From Sinomonas cyclohexanicum (lineage in GTDB: Bacteria; Actinomycetota; Actinomycetes; Actinomycetales; Micrococcaceae), in the NCBI RefSeq assembly GCF_020886775.1, contig NZ_AP024525.1:3844001-3908000 (forward strand): a stretch of DNA of 64,000 nt. The letters are read 5' to 3'. Made by a program: the position numbers and the translations under genes. Under the pieces are notes generated by a model. That model saw only the letters and a program-made list of their open reading frames with translations. It did not search any database and was not told the origin of the DNA. The stretch's first letter is position 1. Each line of letters begins with the position of its first letter. Below are positions 17,347 to 25,831 of this stretch, in pieces.

Positions 17347-18109
17347 GGGGAGTCCGGGATTCCGCCCGTTCACCGGCCGCTGCGACGAAGGCGCCGAGGA
17401 TCGCCTCGAGCTGGCCCGGAGCCGCCGTGCGGGTCTGGGCGTCCTCGGGATGCCACTGGACCGCGACGATCCAGGAGTCGGAGTCTCTGGCCTCGAGCGC
17501 CTCGACGACCCCGTCCGATGCCGTGGCGCAGACCCGCAGGGGGTCGGCAACGCGCCCCACGGCCTGGTGGTGCCCAGACACGACCCGAGTAGTCGTACCG
17601 GTGGCCCCCAGCAGTGCGGCAAGCCGCGTGCCGGGCGTAAGGCGGACGTCGTGGAGGGGCATCGGCGCCCTGGGGTCGTCGTGGTCGCGGTGCATTCCGC
17701 GCCCCAGGTCCTCGATGAGGGTGCCGCCGAGTGCGACGTTGATGAGCTGGAGCCCGCGGCAGATCCCGAGGACCGGGCGGCGCGCGGCGAGCGCGTCGCG
17801 CACGAGGCGCGCCTCGGCGTCGTCCGCGCGGCGGTCCACCCCCGAAAGGGTGGGGTGCGCCGAATCGCCGCCGTACAGCGCGGGGTCCACGTCGCCGCCT
17901 CCCATGACCAGCACGCCGTCAAACGCCTCCGCGGTCGGCAGCTCGTCCGCCGCGGAATCCAGCACGACGGCGATCGCGCCCGCCGCTTCGAGGGCCGCCG
18001 CCGCGTTCGCGGTGAGGGTGGCGAGCTCCTCGTGGAACTCCGGGGTGTGCGAGGGCGCGGTGTCTGCCCACGTCACTGCGATCCGAGGGCCCGGGGCTGG
18101 AGTGCTCAT
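17324..18109 (-). CDS. puuD: Gamma-glutamyl-GABA hydrolase-type class I amidotransferase
   Basis: A 261-residue peptidase C26 protein. The nucleophile is Cys117 in GICRGLQLINVALGG, and the histidine/glutamate pair is in QWHPED (His220, Glu222). The N-terminal GGGDVDPALYGG supports the PuuD/gamma-glutamyl hydrolase group. In puuD-type pathways it releases GABA from gamma-glutamyl-GABA, which would feed the gabT cluster 15 kb away; other gamma-glutamyl amides are possible. A GTG at 18124 overlapping the upstream stop (GTGA) would add five residues. The 3' end overlaps the convergent hydrolase by 23 bp. Confidence 0.83.
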   Translation of the reverse strand: MSTPAPGPRIAVTWADTAPSHTPEFHEELATLTANAAAALEAAGAIAVVLDSAADELPTAEAFDGVLVMGGGDVDPALYGGDSAHPTLSGVDRRADDAEARLVRDALAARRPVLGICRGLQLINVALGGTLIEDLGRGMHRDHDDPRAPMPLHDVRLTPGTRLAALLGATGTTTRVVSGHHQAVGRVADPLRVCATASDGVVEALEARDSDSWIVAVQWHPEDAQTRTAAPGQLEAILGAFVAAAGERAESRTPLSRRRTP

Positions 18110-18120
18110 GGCGCGTTCGC

Positions 18121-19215
18121 TCACGGTGCCAGCGGGTAGAGCGGGTTGTGCCCGGCCGCGACCCGTTCGCCGGCGGGCGGCGGTCCGGGCGGGGTACCGT
18201 CGCCGAACGGACGGCCGCCGAGGGCCTCGCGGCCATGGGGGGTGAGCCAGTTCGCCAGGTCCGGGCCGGCCGGGACGATCTGGGTCGGATTGATGTCCTC
18301 GTGGACGATGTAGTAGTGCTGCTTGATCTGCACGAAATCGATCGTGTCGCCGAATCCGGGCGTCTGGAACAGGTCGCGCGCGTATGCCCAGAGCGCCGGC
18401 ATCTCGATGAGCTTGCTCCGGTTGCACTTGAAGTGCCCGTGGTAGACGGGGTCGAAGCGCGCGAGCGTGGTGAAGAGGCGGACGTCGGCCTCGGTGATGG
18501 TGTCGCCGACGAGGTAACGCTGGCTGGTCAGGCGGTCCTCGAGCCAGTCCATCGCGTCCCAGAGCCGCGCGTAGGCACGGTCGTAGGAGGCCTGCGAGCC
18601 AGCGAAGCCACAGCGGTAGACGCCGTTGTTGACATCCTTGAACACCCGCTCGTTGACCTCGTCGATCTCGGCGCGGAGGGCCTCGGGGTAGAGGTCGGGG
18701 GCGCCCTCGCGGTGGAAGACGGTCCACTCGAGCTCGAAGTCAAGGGTGATCTGCGGGTAGTTGTTGGTCACGACGGCGCCGCTGGCCACCTCGACGATGG
18801 CCGGCACGGTGATGCCGCGCGGGTAGTCCGGGAAGCGCCGGAAGTACGCTCCCTGGAGCCGCTCAATGCCGAGGACGGGGTCGCGGCCGTCGGGGTCAAG
18901 GTCGAAAGTCCAGGACCGCACGTCATGGGTCGGGCCCGGCAGCCCCAGCGAGATCGCGTCCTCGAGCCCGAGGAGCCTGCGCACGATCACCGTGCGGTTG
19001 GCCCACGGGCACGCGCGCGCCGCGACCAGGCGGTACCGGCCGGCCTCCGCAGGCCAGGCCTTGGCTCCCTCCGGCGCGGGGGTGCCGGGCGGGAAGGTGC
19101 CGTCACGGGTGATGCGGTCCTCGATGTAGTTCGTGTCCCGCGTGAATTCCTCACCCGTGTGCACGTAGGCGCCCTTGGTGCTGTACGTGCTGGTCACGTC
19201 GCGTTCTCCGGCCAT
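18121..19215 (-). CDS. Glutathionyl-hydroquinone reductase-type GST (Xi class)
   Basis: A 364-residue protein of the EcfG/YqjG family. The catalytic cysteine is Cys69 in RACPWANR, the Xi-class signature, followed by the long RDPVLGIERLQGAYF region and a C-terminal GST helical domain (DRLTSQRYLVGDTITEADVRLF). These enzymes remove thiol adducts from hydroquinones. Actinobacteria use mycothiol rather than glutathione, so the physiological substrate may be a mycothiolyl-quinol; this is an inference. Its stop overlaps the possible upstream GTG of the amidotransferase gene. Confidence 0.87.
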   Translation of the reverse strand: MAGERDVTSTYSTKGAYVHTGEEFTRDTNYIEDRITRDGTFPPGTPAPEGAKAWPAEAGRYRLVAARACPWANRTVIVRRLLGLEDAISLGLPGPTHDVRSWTFDLDPDGRDPVLGIERLQGAYFRRFPDYPRGITVPAIVEVASGAVVTNNYPQITLDFELEWTVFHREGAPDLYPEALRAEIDEVNERVFKDVNNGVYRCGFAGSQASYDRAYARLWDAMDWLEDRLTSQRYLVGDTITEADVRLFTTLARFDPVYHGHFKCNRSKLIEMPALWAYARDLFQTPGFGDTIDFVQIKQHYYIVHEDINPTQIVPAGPDLANWLTPHGREALGGRPFGDGTPPGPPPAGERVAAGHNPLYPLAP

Positions 19216-19356
19216 GCGGCCAGCCTAGCGCGGGCCACCGACAGCACTCGACGACGCGCTCCTCATCCCGGAGCGCCCGATGGCGCCGAGCGCCGACGCC
19301 GCCGTGCTCGCCACCGGCGCACCGCGCATCGGCGGCCGGGAGGTTGCGGGCGCGGG

Positions 19357-21390
19357 TCAGAAGGGTGGGGGTGGCGGCGCGTAGTCGGGAGGTGGACGGT
19401 AGTCGGCGGGCGGTGCGGTGGTGTAGGTGCGCCCGAGCGGTGAGGTCCAAGTGATCGCGCCCGTGGCGGGATCCTGCTCCGCGGCCCAATAGCCGAGGGT
19501 CTTGAACCGGTGGTGCTGGGCGCACAGCAGCGCCAGGTTGGCGGAGTCCGTGGCCCCGCCGCGGGCCCACTCGAGCGTGTGGTCGGCCTCGGTGTGCGGG
19601 TGCGGCAGATCGCATGCGGGGAACCGGCAGCCCACATCCCGCAGGGCCAGGTACCGGCGCAGCGCAGCCGGCGGGGTGTACCGTGTCCGGCCCAGCGCGA
19701 GCGGCGCGCCGGTCTCCTCGTCCGTCAGCATCCGCAGCCACGTCGCCGCCCCCGCCGCCAGACGCCGCGCCGCCTCCGCCGGGATCAGCCCATAGCCGAG
19801 GATCTCCCCCGGCGCGTCCGCGAATCCCGGACCGCCCGGCGGCCCATTCTCCCAACCGCCGCCGGGATCGCCCCCCTCCGAGCCAGACCGGCCACTCTCG
19901 TGATCGGCGGGCGGCCCATTCTCCCGACCGCCGCCGGGATCGCCCCCCTCCGAGCCAGACCGGCCACTCTCGTGATCGGCGGGCGGCCCATTCTCCCGAC
20001 CGCCGCCGGGATCGCGCGCGTCCGGATCGCGGGCACCGGCTTCAGCCGCCCCGTCAAGGTCAGGGCCCCGAGGAGCGGGGCCGCTGGCAGCGCTGGCCGC
20101 GCGGCCCGTCAAGGGCGCCGGGGCCGATTCCGGGCCGGTGGCGCCGGGCGAGGAAAGAGCCGTGGGAAGGGTCGCGGGGACGAGGGTGGTGTGCGGGATG
20201 GTCACGACGAGCTCCATCCGCACCCCGCCCCGCGGGACCCCCGGCCTCGGACCAACAGGCCCCGTTCCAACAGCCCGCGTTCCAACAGGCCGCGAGGCCC
20301 CAACCCTCGTCGCCCCATCCCCTCTCGCACCGGCGCCGGTCGCCCCCTCGGCGGGCGCACCGTAGGCGGGCGCCGCGCCGGCGCTGGGCACGGGGGCCAG
20401 AAGCAGGGCGGTGAACGCGTCCGCGCGGCGCTGGGAGACCGTCCGCGGGTCCCCCGCCGGTTGGGCCCGAGCGATCGCCTGGAGCCGCGTATCAATCAGC
20501 GCCCCGTCCTCCAGCGCGACGTACGCGCTCACCTGGCACATCCCGTCATCCCCGGGCTCCACATCCACCCGCCGATGCCCCCGGGCCGCCCGTGCCCGCA
20601 CCGACAGCGACTCCGCCGCATGCTCCCGCGCCAACCGCCGCAAGGACCGGGCCAGCGCCCCCGCCGACGGCCCCACCACACGCGCGGCATCGTGGCCCAG
20701 GCCTTCGGGGCCCTCGCTCTCGGGACAGGCCACGGCAAGGGCTCCCGCAATGAAGGCAGGAGTCGCGCCCGCGGGCACCGACGCCGCGGCATGCAGCACC
20801 ACCCTGGCACCCTCCCGGTCCAGCCGTCCCGCGTCCAGGCACCCCATCACCGGCGCCGCCCACGGCTCCGTCAACGCCAGGCACTCCGCCACCAGCGCCC
20901 GCGCCGCCCGCGGGCCAAGACAGAGCTCCGCCGCGACCTCCGCCGCCGCCAGCGACGGCGCCAACGACCTCTCCACCGCACTCGACGAATCGGCCCCCAG
21001 CAGCACCGCGATCCGCCGCACCGCCCGCGCTCGATCCGCATGCGCCCGCGCCTCCGCCGCCCGTGCTCGGGACAGGCCGCCCACGAGCCACTCGACCTCC
21101 CACACCCGCTCCGCCGCCCGCCAGGCCGACTCGGACAGCGCCACCGTCCCACGGTCGTCGAGTCCGGCTGCCGCCAGTTCCTCCACCGTCGGTCCCCAGC
21201 CTCCGGCCATTTGGGCCTCGAAGTCCGCCCGACCCGGGTCTGCGCCCGGGTCATCCAAGAACGCCGGATAAGGAAATGCCTCCGCCCACGCCCCAGCCTC
21301 GGGAGCGTCGGGACATGGCGCGTCCAACGGCTCCGGCGCCCACCCGCCGTCGTCCGCACCCCCAGCCCCGAGACCCCCGGACCCCTCCAT
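19357..21390 (-). CDS. 13E12-repeat family protein with HNH nuclease domain
   Basis: A 677-residue protein with an N-terminal DUF222-type alpha-helical region and a C-terminal HNH motif. The HNH part has the zinc-binding CRFPACDLPH, the catalytic DHTLEW, the conserved asparagine in SANLALLCAQHH, and the final HHRFKTLGYW. All key HNH residues are present. Between the domains, three near-identical 24-residue units (DPGGGRENGPPADHESGRSG type) come from a 72-bp DNA tandem repeat. The tail is proline-rich (DYAPPPPPF). Such proteins are abundant, often repeated, in actinobacterial genomes; their role is unsettled. The ATG at 21390 is favoured over a TTG at 21402. Confidence 0.88.
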   Translation of the reverse strand: MEGSGGLGAGGADDGGWAPEPLDAPCPDAPEAGAWAEAFPYPAFLDDPGADPGRADFEAQMAGGWGPTVEELAAAGLDDRGTVALSESAWRAAERVWEVEWLVGGLSRARAAEARAHADRARAVRRIAVLLGADSSSAVERSLAPSLAAAEVAAELCLGPRAARALVAECLALTEPWAAPVMGCLDAGRLDREGARVVLHAAASVPAGATPAFIAGALAVACPESEGPEGLGHDAARVVGPSAGALARSLRRLAREHAAESLSVRARAARGHRRVDVEPGDDGMCQVSAYVALEDGALIDTRLQAIARAQPAGDPRTVSQRRADAFTALLLAPVPSAGAAPAYGAPAEGATGAGARGDGATRVGASRPVGTRAVGTGPVGPRPGVPRGGVRMELVVTIPHTTLVPATLPTALSSPGATGPESAPAPLTGRAASAASGPAPRGPDLDGAAEAGARDPDARDPGGGRENGPPADHESGRSGSEGGDPGGGRENGPPADHESGRSGSEGGDPGGGWENGPPGGPGFADAPGEILGYGLIPAEAARRLAAGAATWLRMLTDEETGAPLALGRTRYTPPAALRRYLALRDVGCRFPACDLPHPHTEADHTLEWARGGATDSANLALLCAQHHRFKTLGYWAAEQDPATGAITWTSPLGRTYTTAPPADYRPPPDYAPPPPPF
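19839..20030. repeat. 72-bp tandem repeats inside the 13E12/HNH gene
   Basis: Three copies of a 72-bp unit, marked by GCGGCCCATTCTCCC at 19839, 19911 and 19983. Copies two and three are essentially identical and the first carries a few changes. The unit keeps the reading frame, so copy number can vary without breaking the gene. Confidence 0.9.
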
Positions 21391-21523
21391 ACCCCCAGCC
21401 AACCAGAGGGGTCCGACATTTCTCGAAGGACCGTTCCGTGAGACTCAGTTTCACAAACTGGACGCACCCACTAGCGTGGACTGCACAGCACAATGGCCCA
21501 CCATCAACGGCGAGGACGTGACC

Positions 21524-22351
21524 ATGACCGCCAGCACCCCCGATCTCGGCAGCTACGAGACCCTCGAGCTCGACCTCACGGACGGCGTCCTGACGCTCAC
21601 CGTGAACCGCCCGCACGCGCTCAACGCGCTTTCCCAGCAGGTCGTCTCGGACCTGTGGAAGGCGTTCACCGCGATCCAGGACTCGTGCACGCACGACGCC
21701 GGGTGGCCGGTGCGCGGCGTGATCGTCACCGGCGCGGGGGGCAAGGCCTTCGTGGCGGGCGCGGACATCCGCGAGATGTCCTCGATGGACCCGGACACAG
21801 CCTCCGCGTACGGCAGGTCGATGCACGGCGTGACGCTGCTCATCGAGAAGATCCCCGTGCCGGTCATCGCCGCCGTGGACGGGTTCGCTCTCGGCGGGGG
21901 GTGCGAGCTCGCCCTCGCGTGCGACTTCATCTACGCCTCCGAGATCGCGCAGTTCGGACAGCCCGAAGTCAACCTCGGGCTCGTACCGGGCTTCGGCGGC
22001 TCGGTCCGCCTCCCCCAGCGCGTGGGACTCGGTCCCGCACGCGAACTCATCTACACGGGCCGCCGCATCGACGCCGCCGAGGCACTCCGCCTCGGCCTCG
22101 CCAACCGGGTCGTGCCCACGCGGGACGACCTCTTCGCCGCGGCCCGCGCCACGATCGGCGAGATCGCCGCGAAGGCGCCGCTCGCCGTCGGCCTCGCGAA
22201 GCAGTCGATCGCGGGAGCGACGGGCCGCAGCACCGCGAAGGGCCTCGACATCGAGGCGGACGCGTTCCGCGAGGCCTTCACCACCGCTGACATGCGGGAG
22301 GGCACCACCGCGTTCCTCGAGAAGCGGAAGGCCGTGTTCGCCGGGAAGTAG
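21524..22351 (+). CDS. Enoyl-CoA hydratase/isomerase family protein
   Basis: A 275-residue crotonase-fold enzyme. Oxyanion-hole segments are GADIREMSS (near residue 78) and ALGGGCELALACD, and the second catalytic region is PEVNLGLVPGFGGSVRLPQRVG. The aspect FGQPEVNLGLVPGFGG carries the catalytic glutamates expected of true hydratases. The ATG at 21524 follows GAGG with an eight-base gap; the longer frame from 21476 starts without a ribosome site. It could hydrate crotonyl-CoA made by the glutaryl-CoA dehydrogenase, but it is a standalone gene, so the link is only functional inference. Confidence 0.9.
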   Translation: MTASTPDLGSYETLELDLTDGVLTLTVNRPHALNALSQQVVSDLWKAFTAIQDSCTHDAGWPVRGVIVTGAGGKAFVAGADIREMSSMDPDTASAYGRSMHGVTLLIEKIPVPVIAAVDGFALGGGCELALACDFIYASEIAQFGQPEVNLGLVPGFGGSVRLPQRVGLGPARELIYTGRRIDAAEALRLGLANRVVPTRDDLFAAARATIGEIAAKAPLAVGLAKQSIAGATGRSTAKGLDIEADAFREAFTTADMREGTTAFLEKRKAVFAGK

Positions 22352-22396
22352 GTTTCGACGGCGCACACCCTCCCCACCCTCCCCACCCTCGCTCAG

Positions 22397-22408
22397 TTGA
22401 GAGTTCAA
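22397..22408. promoter_or_regulatory. TTGA-GAG-TTCAA palindrome upstream of the flavin operon
   Basis: TTGAGAGTTCAA, extended to GTTGA...TCAAC arms, lies 66 bp upstream of the first gene of the flavin electron-transfer operon. It closely matches the palindrome before the luciferase-like oxidoreductase at 32164. Such sites resemble MarR-type operators. Confidence 0.45.
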
Positions 22409-22474
22409 CAGATGCAGGGCTGAGGGCAAGCCCGACCACAGCAAAACCAAAGGCGGGCTCGGGAGAGTAGAGCC

Positions 22475-23917
22475 ATGACGGCAACACTCCCCACCCCGCA
22501 ACCCCCTACCGAGGCGCTCCGGCCGGTGATCCGGCGCGCGGCCCTCGGGCGCGAACTCGAGGAGCGGGGACGACGTCGTCTGCTCGGTGCCGACCTGCTC
22601 ACGGTAGCGGCGTGGGGCTCGGCGGCGGCGGCCGTCGCGCTCTACCTTGCGGACGGCGCGGCCGGACAGTTCGGCACCGTGCCCCAGGCCCTTACGGCGA
22701 TCGGGGTCATCTCCGGGCTCATCGGCACCGACCTCGTGCTCGTGATGCTGCTTCTGGCCGCGCGCCTGCCCTGGATCGACCGGGCCATCGGGCACGACCG
22801 CGCGATGGCGGTCCACGGGAGCCTCGGCAAGCCCGCGCTGTACCTGCTCCTGGCCCATGGGCTCTTCATCCTGCTCGGATACGCGGCCTCCGACGGCATC
22901 AACCCGATTGCCGAGATCGTGGCCCTGTGGAACCTCGGTTCGGACATGTGGCTCGCGTACCTCTCGATCGGACTGTTCATCGCGGTGGTCGTGACCTCGC
23001 TCGTCGCAGTGAGGCGCAAGATGCCGTACGAGTTCTGGCACGCCATCCACCTCCTGACGTACGCCGCCGTCCTCACTGGCCTGCCGCACCAGTTCAGCGT
23101 CGGCTCGCTCTTCGCCGAGGGCCACTGGCAGCGGCTGTACTGGGAGGTCTTCTACTGGGGCGTCGTCCTCGCGCTCGTCTGGTTCCGCGTCGTCACTCCG
23201 CTCGTCCGCACGTGGCGGCACCAGCTCACGGTGACGCGCGTGGTCGAGGAGGCGCGCGGCGTCGTGAGCATCGAGATGACGGGCCTGCGCCTGAACGAGC
23301 TCACGGGCGAGGGCGGACGGTTCTTCATCTGGCGGTTCCTGGCCCCGGGCCTGTGGTGGCATGCACACCCGTTCAGCCTCTCCGCCGAGCCACGCGGGAC
23401 CGGGATCAGGATCACCGTCCGCAACCTCGGCCGCGGCAGCGCTGCACTCATGCGGCTTCGCCCGGGCTCCAAGGTGGCACTCGCCGGGCCGTACGGCAAC
23501 TTCGCCCACTCGTCCCGCACACGGCCGGGACTCGTGCTCATCGGCTCGGGCATCGGGATCACGCCGATCCGCGCGCTCCTCGAGCGCGCCGAGTTCGCCC
23601 CCGGTGACGCGACCGTGATCCTGCGGGCCGGTGCCCAGAACCGGCTCTACCTGCGCGATGAGATCGCCGACCTCTGCCGGGCCCGCGGCGCCGTGCTCTA
23701 CGAGCTTGTGGGGCACCGCTCGCGAAGCTCGTCCTGGCTCCCCCGTCATCAGGCGGGCCTCCATATCGCCGACTACCTCCCCGCCGGTGCACCCCCGCTC
23801 GCCGACTCCGACGTCTACGTCTGCGGGCCGCGCGAGTGGTCCGACGCCGTCCTGGCAGACGCGAAGGACGCCGGCGCCACGGATGCCCAGCTCCATCGAG
23901 AAAGGTTCGACTGGTGA
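22475..23917 (+). CDS. Ferric-reductase-like transmembrane flavoprotein
   Basis: A 480-residue protein with about six membrane helices in the first 250 residues, then a ferredoxin-reductase-like FAD/NAD module. Histidines in the helices (AMAVHGSLGKPALYLLLAHG, FWHAIHLLTYAAVLTGLPHQ) are placed to bind haem. The FAD site is in HAHPFSLSAEP, the NAD site in LIGSGIGITPIRALLER, and the C-terminal DVYVCGPREWSD is typical. It probably takes electrons from NAD(P)H across the membrane. The next gene overlaps it by four bases and encodes an FMN-binding protein, giving an electron relay. Confidence 0.9.
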   Translation: MTATLPTPQPPTEALRPVIRRAALGRELEERGRRRLLGADLLTVAAWGSAAAAVALYLADGAAGQFGTVPQALTAIGVISGLIGTDLVLVMLLLAARLPWIDRAIGHDRAMAVHGSLGKPALYLLLAHGLFILLGYAASDGINPIAEIVALWNLGSDMWLAYLSIGLFIAVVVTSLVAVRRKMPYEFWHAIHLLTYAAVLTGLPHQFSVGSLFAEGHWQRLYWEVFYWGVVLALVWFRVVTPLVRTWRHQLTVTRVVEEARGVVSIEMTGLRLNELTGEGGRFFIWRFLAPGLWWHAHPFSLSAEPRGTGIRITVRNLGRGSAALMRLRPGSKVALAGPYGNFAHSSRTRPGLVLIGSGIGITPIRALLERAEFAPGDATVILRAGAQNRLYLRDEIADLCRARGAVLYELVGHRSRSSSWLPRHQAGLHIADYLPAGAPPLADSDVYVCGPREWSDAVLADAKDAGATDAQLHRERFDW

Positions 23918-24444
23918 GAACACGAGCAGCGGTCTCCGCGTCACTCGCTTCCCTCGGCATCCTCGCCGTCGGCTGGCAGGCCGGCGCACAGGCCCTCGAG
24001 GCCCAGGCCGCCGGCACGGCAAGCACAGGAAGCACGACGACGACCGGCACCTCGGGCGCCTCTGGCACCTCGGGTTCCGGCGCCTCGGGCGGGTCGGGCT
24101 CGTCGGCCGCCGGCACCTCCGGAACGGCCTCGGGCTCCAGCTCGGCCGCCGGAGCCCAGGCGAAGGCCCAGACCACCTACGCCGGCAAGACGGTCTCGAC
24201 CCGCTACGGCGACGTCCAGGTGCAGATCACCGTGCAGTCCGGCAAGGTCACCGAGGTCACGGCCCTGCACCTCACGGACGCCGAGCGGCGGTCCCAGATG
24301 ATCAGCGCGCAGGCCGCGCCGATCCTCCGCGGCGAGGTGCTCCAGGCTCAGTCGGCCAACGTCCAGACGGTCAGCGGCGCGACGATCACCTCCGATGCCT
24401 ACCTCACGTCCCTCCAGGCGGCCCTCGATGCAGCCCACCTCTGA
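23914..24444 (+). CDS. FMN-binding domain protein, flavinylation target of ApbE
   Basis: A 176-residue exported or membrane-anchored protein. An N-terminal hydrophobic segment (AAVSASLASLGILAVGWQAG) is followed by a serine/glycine/threonine-rich linker (about residues 32-78) and an FMN_bind domain. The covalent FMN site is the threonine of VSGATITSDAY (about Thr157), the standard S-G-A-T flavinylation motif. The GTG start overlaps the upstream stop, and its 3' end overlaps apbE by 17 bp. It should carry electrons from the membrane reductase outside the cytoplasmic membrane. Confidence 0.9.
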   Translation: MRTRAAVSASLASLGILAVGWQAGAQALEAQAAGTASTGSTTTTGTSGASGTSGSGASGGSGSSAAGTSGTASGSSSAAGAQAKAQTTYAGKTVSTRYGDVQVQITVQSGKVTEVTALHLTDAERRSQMISAQAAPILRGEVLQAQSANVQTVSGATITSDAYLTSLQAALDAAHL

Positions 24445-25288
24445 GTCCCCTGCCCCTGTGCCCCCTGCCCCTGAGCTGAGGGCCCGCACCTTCGAGTGCA
24501 TGGGCACGGTCGTGAGCCTCACGGTCCCCTCGACCACCGATCGGCTCGAGGCGGCCGCCACCGCCGTCGAAGACCAGTTCCGCGCGCTGGACGAGCAGTT
24601 CAGCCTGTTCAAGCCGGCCTCCGAGGCGAACCGGATCGCGCGCGGCGAGCTCAGCCTCATGGAGTCGAGCGCGCTCATGCGTGGCCTGTACGCGGATGCG
24701 GTGCGGTGGCGCCGCAGCACCGACGGCGCCTTCACGCCGGAGCGGCCCGACGGCGCGCTGGACCTCAGCGGCCTCGTCAAGGGGTACGCGATCGCGGAGG
24801 CCGGCAGGTCCCTCGCCGCGCTCGGCCTGGCCGACTGGTGCCTCAACGCGGGCGGCGACGTGCTCGTTTCCGGTTCCCCCACGCCGTCGGCCACTCGGTC
24901 CGGATCCCGGCCGGGGCAGCCTTGGCTCGCGGGGATCGTCGACCCGGCGGACAGGCGCACACTGCTGGGCGCCTACCCGCTGGGGTCGGTGCGCCATGGG
25001 GGACCTCGCCGGCTCGCGCTCGCGACGTCCGGCTCGGCCGAGCGGGGCGACCACATCTGGACCGTCGGCGTGCGGGGCCCTCGCGGGACGGGCCGCTCGG
25101 AGTTCGCCCAGGTCAGCGTCGCGGCCGCGGACATCGTCACCGCGGACGTCCTGGCCACGGCGATCGTCGCCGGCGGCCGCGCCACCTTGGACGCGGTCAC
25201 CTCTCGCTGGGACGTGGATGTCCTCACCGTAGCGCACGACGGCGCGCTGCTCGCCACCCCCGGGTTCCGCGCCACGAGCGCGGCGTAG
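24428..25288 (+). CDS. apbE: FAD:protein FMN transferase
   Basis: A 286-residue ApbE-family enzyme that transfers FMN from FAD to a threonine of target proteins. Conserved stretches are FECMGTVVSLTVP, LDLSGLVKGYAIAEAG (FAD site), LNAGGDVLVSG, and ALATSGSAERGDHIW, with the magnesium-binding region ADIVTADVLATAI near the C-terminus. No signal peptide is obvious, so the modification may occur in the cytoplasm. The ATG at 24428 lies inside the end of the FMN-binding gene, its likely substrate. Confidence 0.92.
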   Translation: MQPTSESPAPVPPAPELRARTFECMGTVVSLTVPSTTDRLEAAATAVEDQFRALDEQFSLFKPASEANRIARGELSLMESSALMRGLYADAVRWRRSTDGAFTPERPDGALDLSGLVKGYAIAEAGRSLAALGLADWCLNAGGDVLVSGSPTPSATRSGSRPGQPWLAGIVDPADRRTLLGAYPLGSVRHGGPRRLALATSGSAERGDHIWTVGVRGPRGTGRSEFAQVSVAAADIVTADVLATAIVAGGRATLDAVTSRWDVDVLTVAHDGALLATPGFRATSAA

Positions 25289-25302
25289 GGCCCGGGCGAG
25301 CG

Positions 25303-25746
25303 TCAGTGCCAGTCGCTGATCGCCAGGTCGTCCGGGTCGGGGGCGCCGGTGCCGGTCTCGAGCAGCTGCTTGAGGCTGAGCAGGTACGTGGCCCACTTGG
25401 TGCTGCAGTGGTGCATGAACTCGACCGGCTCGGCCCAGCCCTGATGCGCGAACAGCACGATCGTGTAGTCCCCGGACTGGCTGAGGTCCCACGTGACATG
25501 GGTTCCGATCCACTCGGCGGGCCCGTCCACGACCTCCCATTCCACGCGTTTGCCCGGAACGAGCTCGATGACCTTCATGTCGAAGCCTCCCGGGACGAAC
25601 CGGAACGCGATCACGCCGCCCACGTCCGCGGATCCCGCCGTGTTGCGGGCCCACCAGCAGGAAAGGCCGTCGATCGTAGTGAGCGCCGCGTAGACGTCGT
25701 CCGGTGATGCCTTCGCAACGCCGATGCGGTGCAGGATGTCAACCAT
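25303..25746 (-). CDS. SRPBCC/AHSA1-type protein
   Basis: A 147-residue START/Bet v1-like protein. The N-terminus (ILHRIGVAKASPDDVYAALTT) and the central GLSCWWARNTAG and HVTWDLSQSGDYTIVLFAHQGW are typical of the AHSA1 group, which often binds small hydrophobic ligands. The ATG at 25746 follows AAAGGA. It is the third gene of an ArsR-led operon, but 85 bp separate it from the gene before. It ends 14 bp from the convergent apbE gene. Confidence 0.82.
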   Translation of the reverse strand: MVDILHRIGVAKASPDDVYAALTTIDGLSCWWARNTAGSADVGGVIAFRFVPGGFDMKVIELVPGKRVEWEVVDGPAEWIGTHVTWDLSQSGDYTIVLFAHQGWAEPVEFMHHCSTKWATYLLSLKQLLETGTGAPDPDDLAISDWH

Positions 25747-25775
25747 TGTTCTGTCCTTTGCTCTGGTGGGAGCGC

Positions 25776-25831
25776 CTACTCCCGTGCCTCGAGGATCTGC
25801 TTGATCCGCGCGAGGTCGGGTGGTGGAAGGC
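25776..25831 (-). other. Possible displaced C-terminal tail of the upstream SRPBCC fusion gene
   Basis: After the stop at 25832, another minus-strand frame reads about 20 protein-like residues (including PPDLARIKQILEARE) to a TAG at 25778. It may be the original end of the upstream protein shifted out of frame, or chance. The upstream protein ends abruptly in VAFTGRVPSRG. Evidence is weak. Confidence 0.25.

Noticed and set aside
19839-20030. Regular repeats considered as a CRISPR array
   Set aside because: The 72-bp units are contiguous with no unique spacers and keep the reading frame of the HNH gene.
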